A stretch of DNA of 64,000 nucleotides. It comes from Taenia hydatigena. Lineage: Eukaryota > Platyhelminthes > Cestoda > Cyclophyllidea > Taeniidae. Positions within the stretch are counted from its first letter, which is position 1. Every line of letters starts with the position of its first letter. The position numbers and the translations under genes are program-made. Location: positions 1 to 64,000 of the forward strand of contig JADWOT020000415.1 in the NCBI GenBank assembly GCA_036345935.2. Reading direction: 5' to 3'. Shown here piece after piece: positions 26,260 to 39,590 of this stretch. The notes beneath the pieces were generated by a model. The model searched no databases. It was not told the origin of the DNA and worked only from the letters and a program-made list of their open reading frames with translations.

Positions 26260-29200
26260 CTGCTAGCATTCTTTGGCGTCTCTCCTTTTCCGTTAATTGC
26301 ACTTGTTCCATTTCAGTGCAACTTATCATCTTAGCAACTACGTTTTGTAAGTGCCATTATTAAACGCAGTTTGCACAAGGCCTGTTCTCGTTGGTCTTGA
26401 AGGTCTTAATAAGCACTAGTTGCACAGATTTTGTGATGCGGCATTAAATGTGAAGGCGGAGTGTTGCGAAGTCAGCTATTGTGCGTCTATATTTACAGAA
26501 GCCTATACAAAATCCGCAGCTTGACAGGATTTTGTCAGTTTTGGATTCATGCATTTATCTCAACCCTCTCAACCACTCCGGATGTGCTTTGCAGTGGATT
26601 ATTCCACACGTCCACTTAGTAGTTCTGCTACTGGTAAGTGTTTAAGTAGCCAAGAAAGGGGAAACTGTGAAGCGTCTTTTAGCAAGCGAATGTAAGTGCT
26701 TCTGAAAGACGGGTTAAATTTTCCTTATTTCAAGTCCACATGTTTAGAGAGTTGCCTTTTGGCTAAACATCTGCTATATCGAAAAACTCGGGATCTATTC
26801 GGAGTACTTCTTCGTTTTCTTCTTTAGCGCTAAATAGCCAATGCGGCATGACAATTCAATTGATAGGGCGTGGCATGATGATGCTATTTACCCAGAGAAT
26901 GATCAACTGCCCATGTGGTCAATGAGATTCTGGCACAGTGCACAAAGAAAAGCATCTCGTTAAGGATGAATTTTGTTTAAGACAAAAGAACTTATCTGTT
27001 TAAACACCTGCGACGAGTGGGTGCCGAGAATGGAGAGGCTTGTCAGAGAACGATGGATAATGTCCGATGAATAGTTCGCTGATGAAGTACTCCTACCGTC
27101 CGTTGTGTTCACTATGCTGTTTTTCTATTCTTAATCGTACAGAGTCTACCACGCCGAATGATGGGCCTTTAATCCAGGTATCCTTCTTAACACGTTCTAA
27201 TTTAGTGCGTCGCTTTAGTTTGGTGTGGTTGTTCACTTAATGTATCGCTCTATTTGTGTTTGCGTTCGTCGTTTCAATAGCCACTAGATTTGCTTCTAGT
27301 GCATTGACTCTCAGCATTGTGTTATCACCGTTTTCATGACTGGCGTGGTTCTTGCTAGTAAGGCTCTATATGCATATAGGAAGTGAGCAAGTGCTACAAA
27401 ATTTATTGCATTATGAATACTTTACTGCGTAATGTAAAATTCAACCTCACTTGCAATAAACGTCAGGCAGGAACTCTTCATTTTAGGTCGTTTTATAAAT
27501 ACGTCTTAATTTTTTTTAACTTTGTGGATGCCTGGGTGGATTGTTCCTTTACATGCTTTGTTCTTACTGCCTGATTTGTTTTCTACCATGTGATGGCGCT
27601 AGCTGTATTTTAGTGTACTATGAGGCTGGGAGGAGGAGGACTCATTCGCCGATGTGGACGAAGATTGTGCGCATGTTTGGGAACAAAAAGAAGGAGGAGG
27701 AAGTGGATAAATTGTGGCTGTGCTTATTTATGCATGCATAGTTGTTTTCAATGTACTGCACCTTTTCTCCACTAATTTACTTTGATGTGGTGCGATTGAT
27801 ATTGTTGTGGGATGCGGTATTTAGTATTTGCGCTGGGTGATAGTGGTTTGATGACAGGGAACCAGTTATGCCTTAAGTGGGATTTCTCCTCTCCTAGTGC
27901 TTTTTGTGGTCTGCTTGTTGGTGTAAATAAGTCATAAGCGAGGTTTTACATCACTGTGCCACTTCGCTGGCCATTGTCATTGTCCGCTGGGGTGGCTTCG
28001 TCTACTGGGGTTGCGAGCTGCAGAAGTCCGTTGATCTTTGAGCAGTGCCACTACCACTACCACCATTTCCAGTGATTGTTTCGGTTTCTGTTGAATTAGG
28101 GGCGAAGGGTATTACGTTAGCTTATCACCAAACTGCCTTGACTGTTGCTTCAAGTGGTCGTGTCCGGGGGCTTTGTATGTGCGGTCGTTCTCATATCGAT
28201 ATAATTTGGGTGCTGTCTTCGCTGAGTAAGTGGTCAGTGAGGTGGTAATGTGGGCGGCAGGAATGTCTTGTTTTTAGTAGGAAAAACGGTGCCCAAGTCG
28301 GTATGATAGGTTCAGATGATGTGTCCACGTTGGCCGTCCCCTGCTTCTCCCTCCGTCCCACTTCGGCCTCTTTAATTGAGAACTTGACGTTGTCGCTCAC
28401 CGCCTTACGAGAAGTCTAGACAATGGGTGGCTTGTTTTGCACTTCTCTCAAGTGATTGTGGTAATGATGTGTCCGCAGTCTTTGTGTACACTGTGTACTT
28501 ATTTTCTGCCCAGCGATCCCACTACTGGGTGAGGAGGGAAGAGGAAGAGGACGTAAATACACACACGCATCCACTGATCTAGTGTTAGCCTCTGTTTAGA
28601 GCATCGTTTCCCTATTTGCTTTGCTGTTGAATTCAAAGGAAAAGAATGGTTTGAAAAGAAGTGGGAGGAAGAGGAAGGTGTGAGAGGGGACGGGGTGGTG
28701 GGATTTAGGGTAGGAGGTTGAAACGACTTTGAATTTCTCTCTCTGACTGAATGCGTATCGACGAAGTAGACGTGTAATGCGACTGTGGTGTACTACTTGG
28801 ATGGATTAGCGGTGGTCTTTCGTGTTTTCATGGGGGTTGGGTGTGCTTCTGTTGATCTGTGCTTTGCGCTTGAAGAAGGTGCATTCCAGGTACAATGGGT
28901 TCGGAGTATTTGGAAGGCAAAGGATTGCGGTGCTCCACGGCGCATCAATGGTTGGTGCACGTGGGCACATGGACTCAAGCGGCGACTCAATCCTGCTCCA
29001 CCTTCTCCATAGAGCTCTGCCTCTACCTGTGTTGATGCGTATGTGTGCGCATCTCTGACGGGGACATTCATTCATCCAAGGATCGGTATCACAACAGCAA
29101 TATCATCAGCCCTTTTGGGCTGCCCAATAGGATAAGTGGCAAATCTTGATTTTGTGTATCAGATATGACCTGGGTTTGGTTTCGAACTAATCAGTAAAAA

Positions 29201-32200
29201 GGTTTGGATGCATGCAAAAGTGTGGATTTCATTCTTACCAACTGTATTCACGGAGAGACGAACGCTGGTTTCTCACTAATGCAGAAGTGTAGCGATGAGG
29301 TGTTGTTGGGAGCGATGGAACCAGTCCCTCTACTCGCGTGCTGCATTTTTTACCGCTGTATAGCGCGACAGGCGATAAATTGGGACTGTTTTGTTAGTTT
29401 GTGCATTTTTATTTATGCGGTCGTTTTAGTCAGGTTTGCACAAGGGACCCCTTGAAAGAACCAAAACTCTTGAATTGATATGGACGGCAAAGAGCGAGTC
29501 TTTCAGGAGCGAGTGCGCATTCTCACAGATGCACGGTACCCTAACCATCTGGTATAGATGTTCAGTTGTGAGAACAAACACGCTGCGTCCTAGCAAGGCG
29601 GAGTGTAGAGCTTGTATTCACCAAAGTACCATTCTGAACACTTTATGCAAGGCCTTGTTACCAGGCAAATAGAGATCTTTTTAAACTCTGCATCGCACAA
29701 ATACTTTCGGCATGCACTGATAGCATTTATTCCGTAAACATTTGAGAAATGTGCTGGCTAGGTAACAACAAATTAGACCAATACTGATCAAAACTAACCA
29801 AAGTTTTATTCTCATTTGATTTTTTGATTGACAACGTAGTAGAGCCATTCATTCGCCCTAATTTTCAGATCTTATAAAATATGATCGCCTTTAGTTTTTA
29901 CTCTTGCTCCCCAAAGGAATGCAGTACAAAAACCATCAGACCTGCCTTAATTGCTGACCACTTTATATTCCTACTTCTGTGTTGGTTAATAAAATAACCG
30001 ATAAGTGACAAAATTAGCGCCTAGCTTAGCCTTCTAGCTATCCATTTGCCAGGCAGCATTTCCCACGTGTTTCCCTATTTCAAAGTGTTTCCTATTCATA
30101 AAAGTACGTCTTCCTTTCTTCAAATGCTGATGCCTATGCATTTTGCATCTGAAAATACTTCTATGCAAAGCCTGGAATTTCCAGCCAACGTTGGGATTAT
30201 ATTAGAAAACAGAAAATGAGTTAATTAGCCCTGCTTTGTTCTCACTCATGAGCCTGGGCCAAAGGCCACCTAGATTGATACTTTATCACAAAGTTACGAC
30301 TATGCAAACCGATAAATTGACAGAATCCATAAATAGCCTTATGCATTTGAGTAGAGCTCAGCCAACCGTGATGCAACCTGCACTTAAACACCAATTTTTG
30401 TTAAGCGTGATATCTGCTTAAAATTAATAAACAAAAAAGGATGAATCAAGACGGATGAGACGTCTAAAGCTGGTGAGACTTGGTCATAAATACCTATAGT
30501 TTGCGATGAAAGGCAATGCTAAATTATAGCGATAGCGACTAATAGGCGATGGAAGGAGAAACGCTGTGCAAATTCTTTGGCTGATTAATGTAGGACTTAT
30601 TATGCAATCGACAACAACCAAGGGTCACCTATCAATCTATTAGCTTGCAGACAGAACGCTGTTTAAGTAGTAAAGGGCATTGATGCGCATGAAGGAGAGC
30701 AGAGTCTTCGTCGTAACTTGCACAGAAATAAGTAAGAGGTAGAATCCATTGCATAATATCTCGTGCTAGCATTGCGCATGCCTAACAGGGATATTCGAGG
30801 AGTAGCAGTGAGATGGTGGTAAAGCGGGGCCGAATCTTACTTATCTTCTTAAAATGTACTAGCTCAATTTCTTTACGCACGGATTGTGTGCACGATGCGG
30901 GATTCTGTCATCGCATCCTCAACGGTATCTTCACTCAATGGCAAGCATTAAAGGCCTTCACTTAAGTGCATTAAAGTCGACCTTCAATGCTAGGGACTGT
31001 AGCGATGGTGTTCTTAGTCATCAGATGCACTCAGCCACCTGGCTTTCAATTTTTTGTAGAGCAGTTCACGTCATCGAATTATAACACATTTGCCAAGTAA
31101 GCTAAAGATATTATCCTTCACTCAGTCGCCAAATCGACATCTTAACCCTACAAGGCAAATTAGCTTGAGCGCCGTTCGCATCAACTCAAATCCCAAATTT
31201 ATGGAAAGAATTTTGCAATTACCCTAACATTTTTTGACTGTGGGAATCGCTGTCATTTTATTTTCCTAACCTTTTTCGAGAGAAATTAAATCAAGCCCTT
31301 GTCTGTTCCCAACTCTTTAGCATCAGAGACTTTTCCAAAAGAAACGAAGACCCATGCGAAATCAACATAATCCGAAGGAACCTTAAGGAAATTGAGAATT
31401 GATTGCTGTCGTATACTTGACTCAACGTATCTCTGCAATAGAACTTCAAGTTCTTACAGGTTCAATCAGCATTAGTTTCCTTTGCATTGGGATTCTTTAG
31501 GTTGTCATAGCTATCTTAATTGCCACATATGCATGGTAACTGTAGTTTCGTCAACGCCTCAGCCTAAAAATGCATTTTTAAAGGGACGTTAGATACTTCT
31601 GTTTTTATTAGCAGCACTTAACTCGATGAATTTAATGGGGCACGTAAAAAGGCTTGGCATACGCCAATGAAGTTACGAGTTGTGGTGGTATGACATTTTA
31701 CGAAGGCAAGTTTTGGTAAAGATTGTAATACATGGTGCCATTAATCGCTATCCAGGGTTGCGGAATACTAAATTTTTCCTCTTGGGGTATAATTTTCGGC
31801 AACCGGTTTTCGCTTTATTGCTAAGAGAGAACTGTGCACCTCATCCGGATGGCGTTTCCTCAATAAAGGTACTTGCGTGTCCAGGAGAGACCAGTGGTTG
31901 ATCTATTCATTCTTCGATGCTAAAGACGCTGTTTAAAGATGGAGTGTGTATGACTTTTACGTTAGCAGCATGGCAGGCTTTTGTTGGATGTGCAGACTAA
32001 TAATTAAGCATGAGGATTTTCTAGTCGATTATATCCGAAATTCATGTTGTAATTCTCATCGTTTTTAAGCGACGATGACGGTTACTTAAATTGTAACTGA
32101 CAGTGTACAAAAGGGCCTCTTGTCTGAAAACACTACAAAACAGAAAGAAACGCATCTGATTATCGGGTCTGCTATCGTATGCAAGTGTCCGACTGCTCTT

Positions 32201-33120
32201 TGTCAAAGCCATCTGGTCGCCATGCTGAACTCGATCATCTCTTCTGCTGTGGGCTTATAGATTAATATAAGAAATCTATAGTACTACAGAACTGTGTCGG
32301 GGGTTGTCTGTGTCCTTAGTGATGCTTAGTAGCCTTGCCCACAAATAAATTAACTATTGCTATATTTCCCGTATTTGTTGAAATCGGTCTGCGGGACAGC
32401 TTATCGTATTGACCGCGAAATCAGATTTTCGCACACATTCATACTATCACCCAACTGGACAGCCAGCCCCATTTTGTGTTTTGGCTAGAAAAATACTTGA
32501 TGATCCATGCTCATTACAAACTTCCTTGCCATCAGGAGCAGTTGGACAACTGGCTTTACCAGCAGTCTAATTTCCTTCTCTTGCTATCATACCTGTGTGA
32601 GCGCTATTGCATTCATGCTTCTGAACTTGGTTGTTATGTGACACAAATGTGGCGTGCATTCATTTGCAGCCCATGATGACTAGGAACGCGCCGTGTTGGA
32701 TTCTTTAAAGGATTGTTTATGTTTGAAATAGAAAAGTTGATAGATAACGAAGCCAGTTGTGATTTTTGGCAAGAGTTAAGCTGACTTGAGCAAATAATCT
32801 AAGGAAAATTGATGGATTTTCCTGTCTGACAGCATTATCTAGAGGCGGCTTGTGCTATGGTTCTACGGCTGCTATCCTAGTAAAAATTTGTCAGAGCTCA
32901 AGTCTTGCACGTCGATTTAGTCTTTATTTGACCCCGGACCCGAATTTCGGCCGATCTCTTAATTCATTCCCTTCCGTCGTCCATTCCCTCCATTAATGCT
33001 CATTGTGCATATAGTGTGGGTGTTGAAATGCATGATGGTGTAAAGAGCCCATCTCGGGTTGGGATAACACAGGTGAGTATCGTCAATATTTTCCTACTGA
33101 GTGCCAAAATAACAAAAAGC
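26260..33120. other. Mostly intergenic, no gene resolved
   Basis: Short frames only. The 28.2-29.1 kb part is richer in GC and open in several frames on both strands. A minus-strand piece at 28191-28400 starts MSDNVKFSIKEAEVGRREKQ and looks protein-like, but no splice pair could be assigned. Confidence 0.3.
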
Positions 33121-33137
33121 GCGTCAATAGTGAAGCA

Positions 33138-33218
33138 ACGTGACTGAGTTGTCCAAGACGCCGATTTTGGGCACTAGTCTGAAAAGACGCGCATTCGAAT
33201 CCCGCCTCTGGCACTCTC
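33138..33218 (+). pseudogene. tRNA-Leu/Ser-like relic
   Basis: A D-arm-like block (GAGTTGTCCAAGACGCC) is followed 25-30 bases later by GCATTCGAATCCC, one base from the tRNA B-box consensus. Order and spacing match a class II tRNA (Leu/Ser), but neither acceptor nor anticodon stem pairs well. Read as a tRNA pseudogene or a tRNA-derived SINE fragment. Confidence 0.45.
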
Positions 33219-34436
33219 TTTCATCCGGTCACTCCTGACATCACTTTTAGGGTTCACAAAAAATAACACCTCAGCAAAGCAGAACCGTTAACTAGTGGTC
33301 GGCAGCGTTTGATTCATCTTGGAACAAAGCTGCGGTCAGTACTTTAGTAGCATTGCTGCCGCAAGTGGTTTCAGTCAAGGGCGGTCAAACAGACCGGGCT
33401 ACCGATTAGACGCCTACAGATTTGTGTAAAATGTGATAAAGGTGGCATTCATAGTAAGATCTATTCCTTCCGACTAAAGCAGAACGCCTAGCCTAGCAAT
33501 GCCGGCTGCTCAAACCTTAATCCATCATCATCACCCGTGGCGGCCTCATTACTAGCATTTACGGCAAGGATGTGACATCAATAATAACGTCGTCTTGAGT
33601 TTATTGCAGAACCATGTCATCACTAAATCTAGAAATACTGGATATGAGCCAAGAGGAAACCTCATTGGGTTAGCCATCCCATTGATACATACCTTTGCTC
33701 GGAAGTTACTTTAGCAGCTGGCCTATGCAAGGGGAAGAAAGGACTAAATGCCTTGAACAAGAGGTGTTGTTGGTCTCAGCTAGCACCAAACGCAAGTGGT
33801 TTTTCCCATCCTAATCCTGCAGATTTTCTAAAAGAAGCAGTAGACGTTGACACCATGAGTCCTTGGAAGAAAAAAATTCTGCATCCTTATGATGGGCTGA
33901 CTCCCAAGCGCAGCCAATGCAGAGCATATGAATGAACAAAAGGCTACGTTGGTCGTATTTGTTTACTTAAAGCATTGAGTAAGTCAGCATAAAGCCCTAA
34001 TAAAGTAGAAAGTTGTCGAAGCGCTGATGTCAAATACAACTCCGCCAAATCGCGCATAACCTCCGGATATCAAAAGGTACCTGTGGGAAAAAAGGCGAGG
34101 ATGATGATGAAGGATAAATCGGAATGGGCATGGGTGACGTCGGCAGAGTAGAAGCAGCGGTCACTAAAGCGGCTCTGTTAAAACACTAGGGAATTTCGGA
34201 ACGGTAAAAGGCGAGAATATGTCTAGATGCAGATCTGAATTTAAAATGTAGTTAAAGGGTTTACCTTAATTCTGAATGTAATGTGTTTAGCAAAGTGTTG
34301 ATTGCTTGCAGCCAAGGAGCGTGCCCAAATTCTCGAATACCATGTTTGAATTTGAGGGAATGTTTTGCCATTCGTTAGCAATATGATGACCATGGCGTGT
34401 CATTTATAATTTCGGGGAAGAGTTTTTGCTCTGGTA

Positions 34437-34816
34437 TGTTACGCAAGGCTCATCCCGGTCCGTGACCTTAAGCATCTCTAGAACTGTGTGATATTTTCCG
34501 TTCGAACTGTATTTCATGCTTTAATAATTAGGGATTTCCGGAAAACGCTCGTCCTGAGATGTTTAATTATGCTTTACATATCCCCTTTGTTTGCAGTGCC
34601 CATTGTGAAACGCAAAGTTAACAGTTGTTAGCGAATTATAATAGAGCCATCCAATCCTGTGTGAGCCTTCGTGTCACCACACGGAAACACAATAATTTAC
34701 ATAGGGCTGCCACTTAGAATCACTGCCCTATATTTGCAACCGGTGACGGGGTAAACTCTACGGATGTGTTGAATCTGGCATCAATGTGAGCCACCTTCGG
34801 GTGTTTTCAAAACAAC
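34437..34816 (+). repeat. Tandem repeat unit 1 of the 34/39 kb family
   Basis: Matches the next unit (34843-35190) across blocks such as GGAGCCATCCAATCCT (GAGCCATCCAATCCT here), ACATAGGGCTGCC, GGGGTAAACTCTACGG and a CGGGTGTTTTCAAA end. Non-coding. No known family recognised. Confidence 0.75.
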
Positions 34817-34842
34817 TGGAACAAAGGATTTGTTATGTAACT

Positions 34843-35465
34843 TCTGTGAGCTTCATCCTGGTCTGCGACCTCAAGTACATCGAGAAATGTGCAGCACCTT
34901 CTATTTGAACCACATGCTTCGTCAATCTCATTCCGTGGTGTTAGGCAATGCTTTACTTATCACCCTGACTTGCAATACGCATTGTAAAACGCAAAACAAC
35001 AGCTGTTAAAAATTAAAATGGAGCCATCCAATCCTATGTGAGCCTTGGTGTCAACACATGGAGACAGAATAATCTACATAGGGCTGCTACCCAGAATCGA
35101 CGCCCTACATTTGCAATAGATGAAGGGGTAAACTCTACGGGCGTGTTGAATCTGACCTCAGTGCGCGCCACCCTCGGGTGTTTTCAAAGCTAACATTCCA
35201 CGCTATCGCACTAACCAATGTTAGTGCTTGTGAGTGAAGTAATTGCACGCAGTGGAAGGCTTTTGGCTCTCGAGACAATTCGTATCACTGGTAAATCACG
35301 AAAGCGTCTGCTTAAAATGGCAGAGTAGTGCGAGATGGGATGGTACTTGCGAGTGCGCTGCAGAACAAGTACGCTAGGGATGAGAAAATCGAGCTGATTT
35401 TATAAGGGCCGAGGTTGTGCTTGTGTGCTAAATCATTTTGAGTCAAGGAGAGAATGATCGTTTTG
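34843..35465 (+). repeat. Tandem repeat unit 2 plus extension of the 34/39 kb family
   Basis: Second tandem unit to about 35190, then an extension (from ATCGCACTAACCAA to TCAAGGAGAGAATGATCG) that is absent after unit 1 but shared with the inverted copy at 39.2-39.6 kb. The full element is therefore at least about 600 bases, and unit 1 is a partial copy. Confidence 0.75.
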
Positions 35466-38400
35466 AGCGATTTCAGGTTAGCTGAACCTTAACAAACATG
35501 GCGAACGGGTAATACGTTGATTGATTTTCACAAAACAGTGTTGCCTAATGTCGCATGCAATATACAAACCAGAACCAAATGCTTTGTGTTGAATGTGTGA
35601 AAGTTTAGCTATTTACCTCTAAGAAGTGAGAACAATGCATCCTCCTTTTTTGGTGTCAACCTCTACCTGTTCTTCGTTACCATTCAGCATTGTCACATGG
35701 CTTGTCGAGTCCCATTCATAGCTATTCGCAGTTCCCTTCGATTGAGTCGTCATTTTGCATTTTACTAGAAACCTGCTTCGTACTATGGGTAAGTTTTCAG
35801 GCAAAATTCAAACCCATGTACAAAGACATTGCAAATTTTGATAAAATGGGCAGGACCAACTCATTACATGATAGAATTTGGCACAATGGAGAGAATCGCC
35901 AAACGCAACTCCTAGGTTGCATATTTAGGCGCAAAGCCGTGTCCATGAATGGGGAGATTTTCTAATAGCACTGAGCTGGATTGATGTTACATCACAAAAG
36001 TAATTTGAAGGCTGCGGATCCTCTTGTCACATTCGATTTAACCTGCTGCCCCTATTTATGCATATTAAGCAGTGGATGAATTGCAATGCAGTTGTTAGGT
36101 TGGCGGCAGCAGTAACCAATAACGACAAGGTACAATTTGTGTTCATTAGACACAACAAGGGATTGCAAAATCTGCGGGAACAACCTAGAACACGAATTAC
36201 CTAATGCGCTTATCGGTTCACCTTTGATTGCATTCAGACTCTGAAGGCAGGAGTTGCAGTCGTATTGGCTGAATGTAAATGTAGGCCTTAAATTTTGCAA
36301 AGTGACGTTTTAAATCAAATTATGCATGCTATTATAGACCAACTTAATGCGCGTAATGATGGAATCTGTTATTTAAAAATTGCTGCATCATTGATTACAT
36401 GAGCAAACGGATGCAAAGCTGAATGCAGGTCACTGAATTTTATTTAGACAACAATTTTTCGCAATTGTTTCACCAAAAACAATAAAAATGTTGGAAACCC
36501 TTTGTTTTTAGCAAGTAAAGAATGGGGCTTTCGTTGAGAAGCATGCGTGGGAACATGTCACTTATTATTAGCCAGCCTTCAACCCGTTGTCAAAAGCAAC
36601 TCAATTACTTACCTGATGGCAAAGACCACATAAATGATTAAGAACACGTGCTTGTGCCATGATGGATGCGCTAATTTTATTGCGACAATTGGTTACCGCC
36701 TCTGCGATAAATAATCAACATCCCTCCTCAGGCATTTCGGTGATGTATTAGACCAAGTAGGCAATAAGATTTGAGGATTGGAGCAGTTTTCCACTTGCTT
36801 AAAATGCTCGTGCGCATGGATTTTGGGGCTCTAGAAATTGCAATTTTGTCAGCTTACTATTGGATGCGAATTGTAAGACGTACTCTAACATCAAACAACT
36901 GCCCAACGGAAGTCGTGATCACGTTTACGCTTTAACAGGTGACGAAGATACCAACTATGGTTGCAACCTGAGTTTACCATCAGCTTCAGTGCAAAGGCAA
37001 CGGTTAGTGTTAGTTGGCACAAATTTAGGAAGATTACATTAAAAATAACAAGGTTTAAATTAGTTTTGACTTCTCACGCAGAATGCCGACATGGAGGATT
37101 CTCAGGCATAATGAGACGACTTTGATTCGAGCCTAAAAAGTGGACTCTAACTTCTAACATGAAATTTTGAATAATGCTGCGCATGAAGTCTAATAGCAGA
37201 AATTATTCCTTGTGTAGAGTCAAGCCAATCGATGTTACTCTCCATGGCAGCATTCAATAGGTAAATTCATTGATGCAGTTCGGTCACATGCAAATCACGA
37301 AGTACGTGATTCTGTGCACGCAGATACACCATGCAGCATAAAAGGCCGTCGCATTACCTCTACGAAATGTTTTTGTTTGCATAGCAATTACTTTATCGAG
37401 TGTGTGCTGGTTTTCGCTGCTAAGTGCAATTGCTGCTCAATGTTTTCAACTGACGCTTAGCGATCAAAGACTGCGATTTGAATTTAGGATGAATCTCGTC
37501 TCCAAACACAGTTCCGGACCCATGGCCTCGGCTACACGACACCTGCACAGACAAAAGCTCTAAATACGAAGTGAATCCTTGGTTTTTCAAATTCTAGATG
37601 TTTCGGAAGTGAATTGAGTCAAAATAATTTTGAATGTGCAGTTTAGTAGTAAATTGCTCGCCTTGCATGCAAGGGACTACGGATTTGAACCAAGGCGTCC
37701 CAAGTTGTGGATTTCTCCACTCAGATTACAAGCTGTCACATCACCTCATTGCACAGCCCTGCACCTCTGAATTTGCCTAAAACGTTTAGATGTGCGCAAA
37801 TACAGCGCCTTTAATAGAGAATCACTGGTAAGAGGATGCAACGTTTCTTAAATTTCCAAAAGAGCCTCCAGTATTCGCACCTAATCAACATCCCCGAATG
37901 CCAGAAACGATGCAGCAGATATACGAGTAAGCAGGCCAAAGACCATCACGCATAGACCTGACGATACAAATATTACGTAGAATTACTACTTCGTTTGCGC
38001 AGAACAGCATTTAAGCGTGAAAGTGGTAGACATTTAGTGATTGGCAGCTCACTATTCCCTAACCATATCATTGTGTCAAATGGACCTAGAGGGCGGGCAA
38101 ATCCCACCTATTTACACTGAAGCATGGCATGGTGCTGCGTGATATCAAGAGAAGTATGGTTAGGTTAAGCAGGCCTTATGTAACAGATTTGCTGATCTGG
38201 CTCATTCCATTTTTCACCGTCGATGCATTGGCATGCTTCTCGTTATCACGCGTTGTACGGCAAGTAGATTTTAAAGGCATGATAAAATTACATCCCAGTC
38301 ACCAAATGTATGGGTTATGTGCTACAGAAGATCATCGCAACGACAAATGGGCTATACTAGCCATTTTAGTTGTCTTATTGTGCAAATCTAATGCAGCTTT

Positions 38401-39221
38401 ACAATCCAGTCACATGAGCCCGTTGTGTTTACTTCTCACCAATGCAATCGCAACTTTTGCCTTCTCAGACTGAACGCAGTCGAAGGTGAACCGAAACGCA
38501 CAATAAGTGATTCGCATTTGAAGGATGCTCTCATACAATTTACACTCCTTTGCTTTGTTTCGTAAATAAGAATTTTTCTTTAGCGTTATTGGCTGCTACT
38601 TCTACCAACTTAAAAACTGCTTTGCAATTTACCTACTACTTAATGTGCATAAATAGCAGCAGCACGTTAAATGGAATAAAATAACAGGATCCGCAGCCTT
38701 CATAAGACTTTTGTGACACAAAATCAATCAAGCTCAATTTTGTCAGCGATGTTCATACACTTCAGCATTACTTTGCACTTAAATGCTGAACCCAAGGGTT
38801 ATTTCTAACGTTCCTGTCTCGTGTGCCAAACCTTATTTTGTCATGAGTTGGTTCTGCTCATATTGTACCAGGCTTTTCAATGTCTGTGCATAAGGGCTTG
38901 GAATATGCATGGAGACCTTATCTATGGCTCAAAGTATTTTTCTGCAACAAATGCAAATCAATGACTTAGTCTAAAAAGCGGTGAATAACTCGATTCGGAA
39001 CTCAGTAAACAATACGGCAAGGCTGCATGGTAATTGAGAACAAGTGGAGATAATTTGTGTCCATTTTTTTCAATGAGGATCACGGCAAATATTGCGAGCT
39101 CATACATGTACATTTTTGTAAATCGCTTGTGAATTTAGGCAATGCTTAATGTGCTTTGATAAATTTGATCCAATTCTCAGCCATTTTCCAAATTCATTAA
39201 AGTTCAGCTGGTGCAAAATTG
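35466..39221. other. Sequence between inverted repeats, no gene resolved
   Basis: Short frames only. 38129-38473 (+) is open for 114 codons with hydrophobic patches but no recognisable domain or splice context. Confidence 0.3.
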
Positions 39222-39590
39222 CACAAAGTAATCGCTCCCTCCTTGGCTGAAAATGCCCTAGCACACGAGCGCAATCTCAGCTTTTGCACAGCTAGCTCAA
39301 TTTCTTGATCCCTCTTCTGCGTGTTCCACAGCATATTCGCAAGTACAATCCCACCCCGCATTACTCCGCTATTTTAAGCAGCCAGTTTCGTGATTTACCG
39401 GTAATACAATTTGTCTCGAATGCCAAAAGCCCTCCACTACGTGCAACTGGTTAGTGCGATAGCGTGGGATGTTAGCTTTGAAAACACCCGAAGGTGGCTC
39501 ACACTGAGGTCAGATTCAACACGCCCGTAGAGTTTACCCGTTCATTTATTGCAAGTGTGGGGCATCAATTCTGGGTCTGAGATGGCAACA
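39222..39590 (-). repeat. Inverted copy of the 34/39 kb family
   Basis: On the minus strand it reads GGGTAAACTCTACGGGCGTG, then CGGGTGTTTTCAAAGCTAAC, then ATCGCACTAACCA, then GGTAAATCACGAAA and GTGTGCTAGGGCATTTT. This is the same order as 35110-35465. It begins partway into the plus-strand unit. Confidence 0.75.

Noticed and set aside
28785..29075. Genes at 28.8-29.1 kb
   Set aside because: Four overlapping frames are open on both strands, which points to local base composition; no start or splice evidence picks one.
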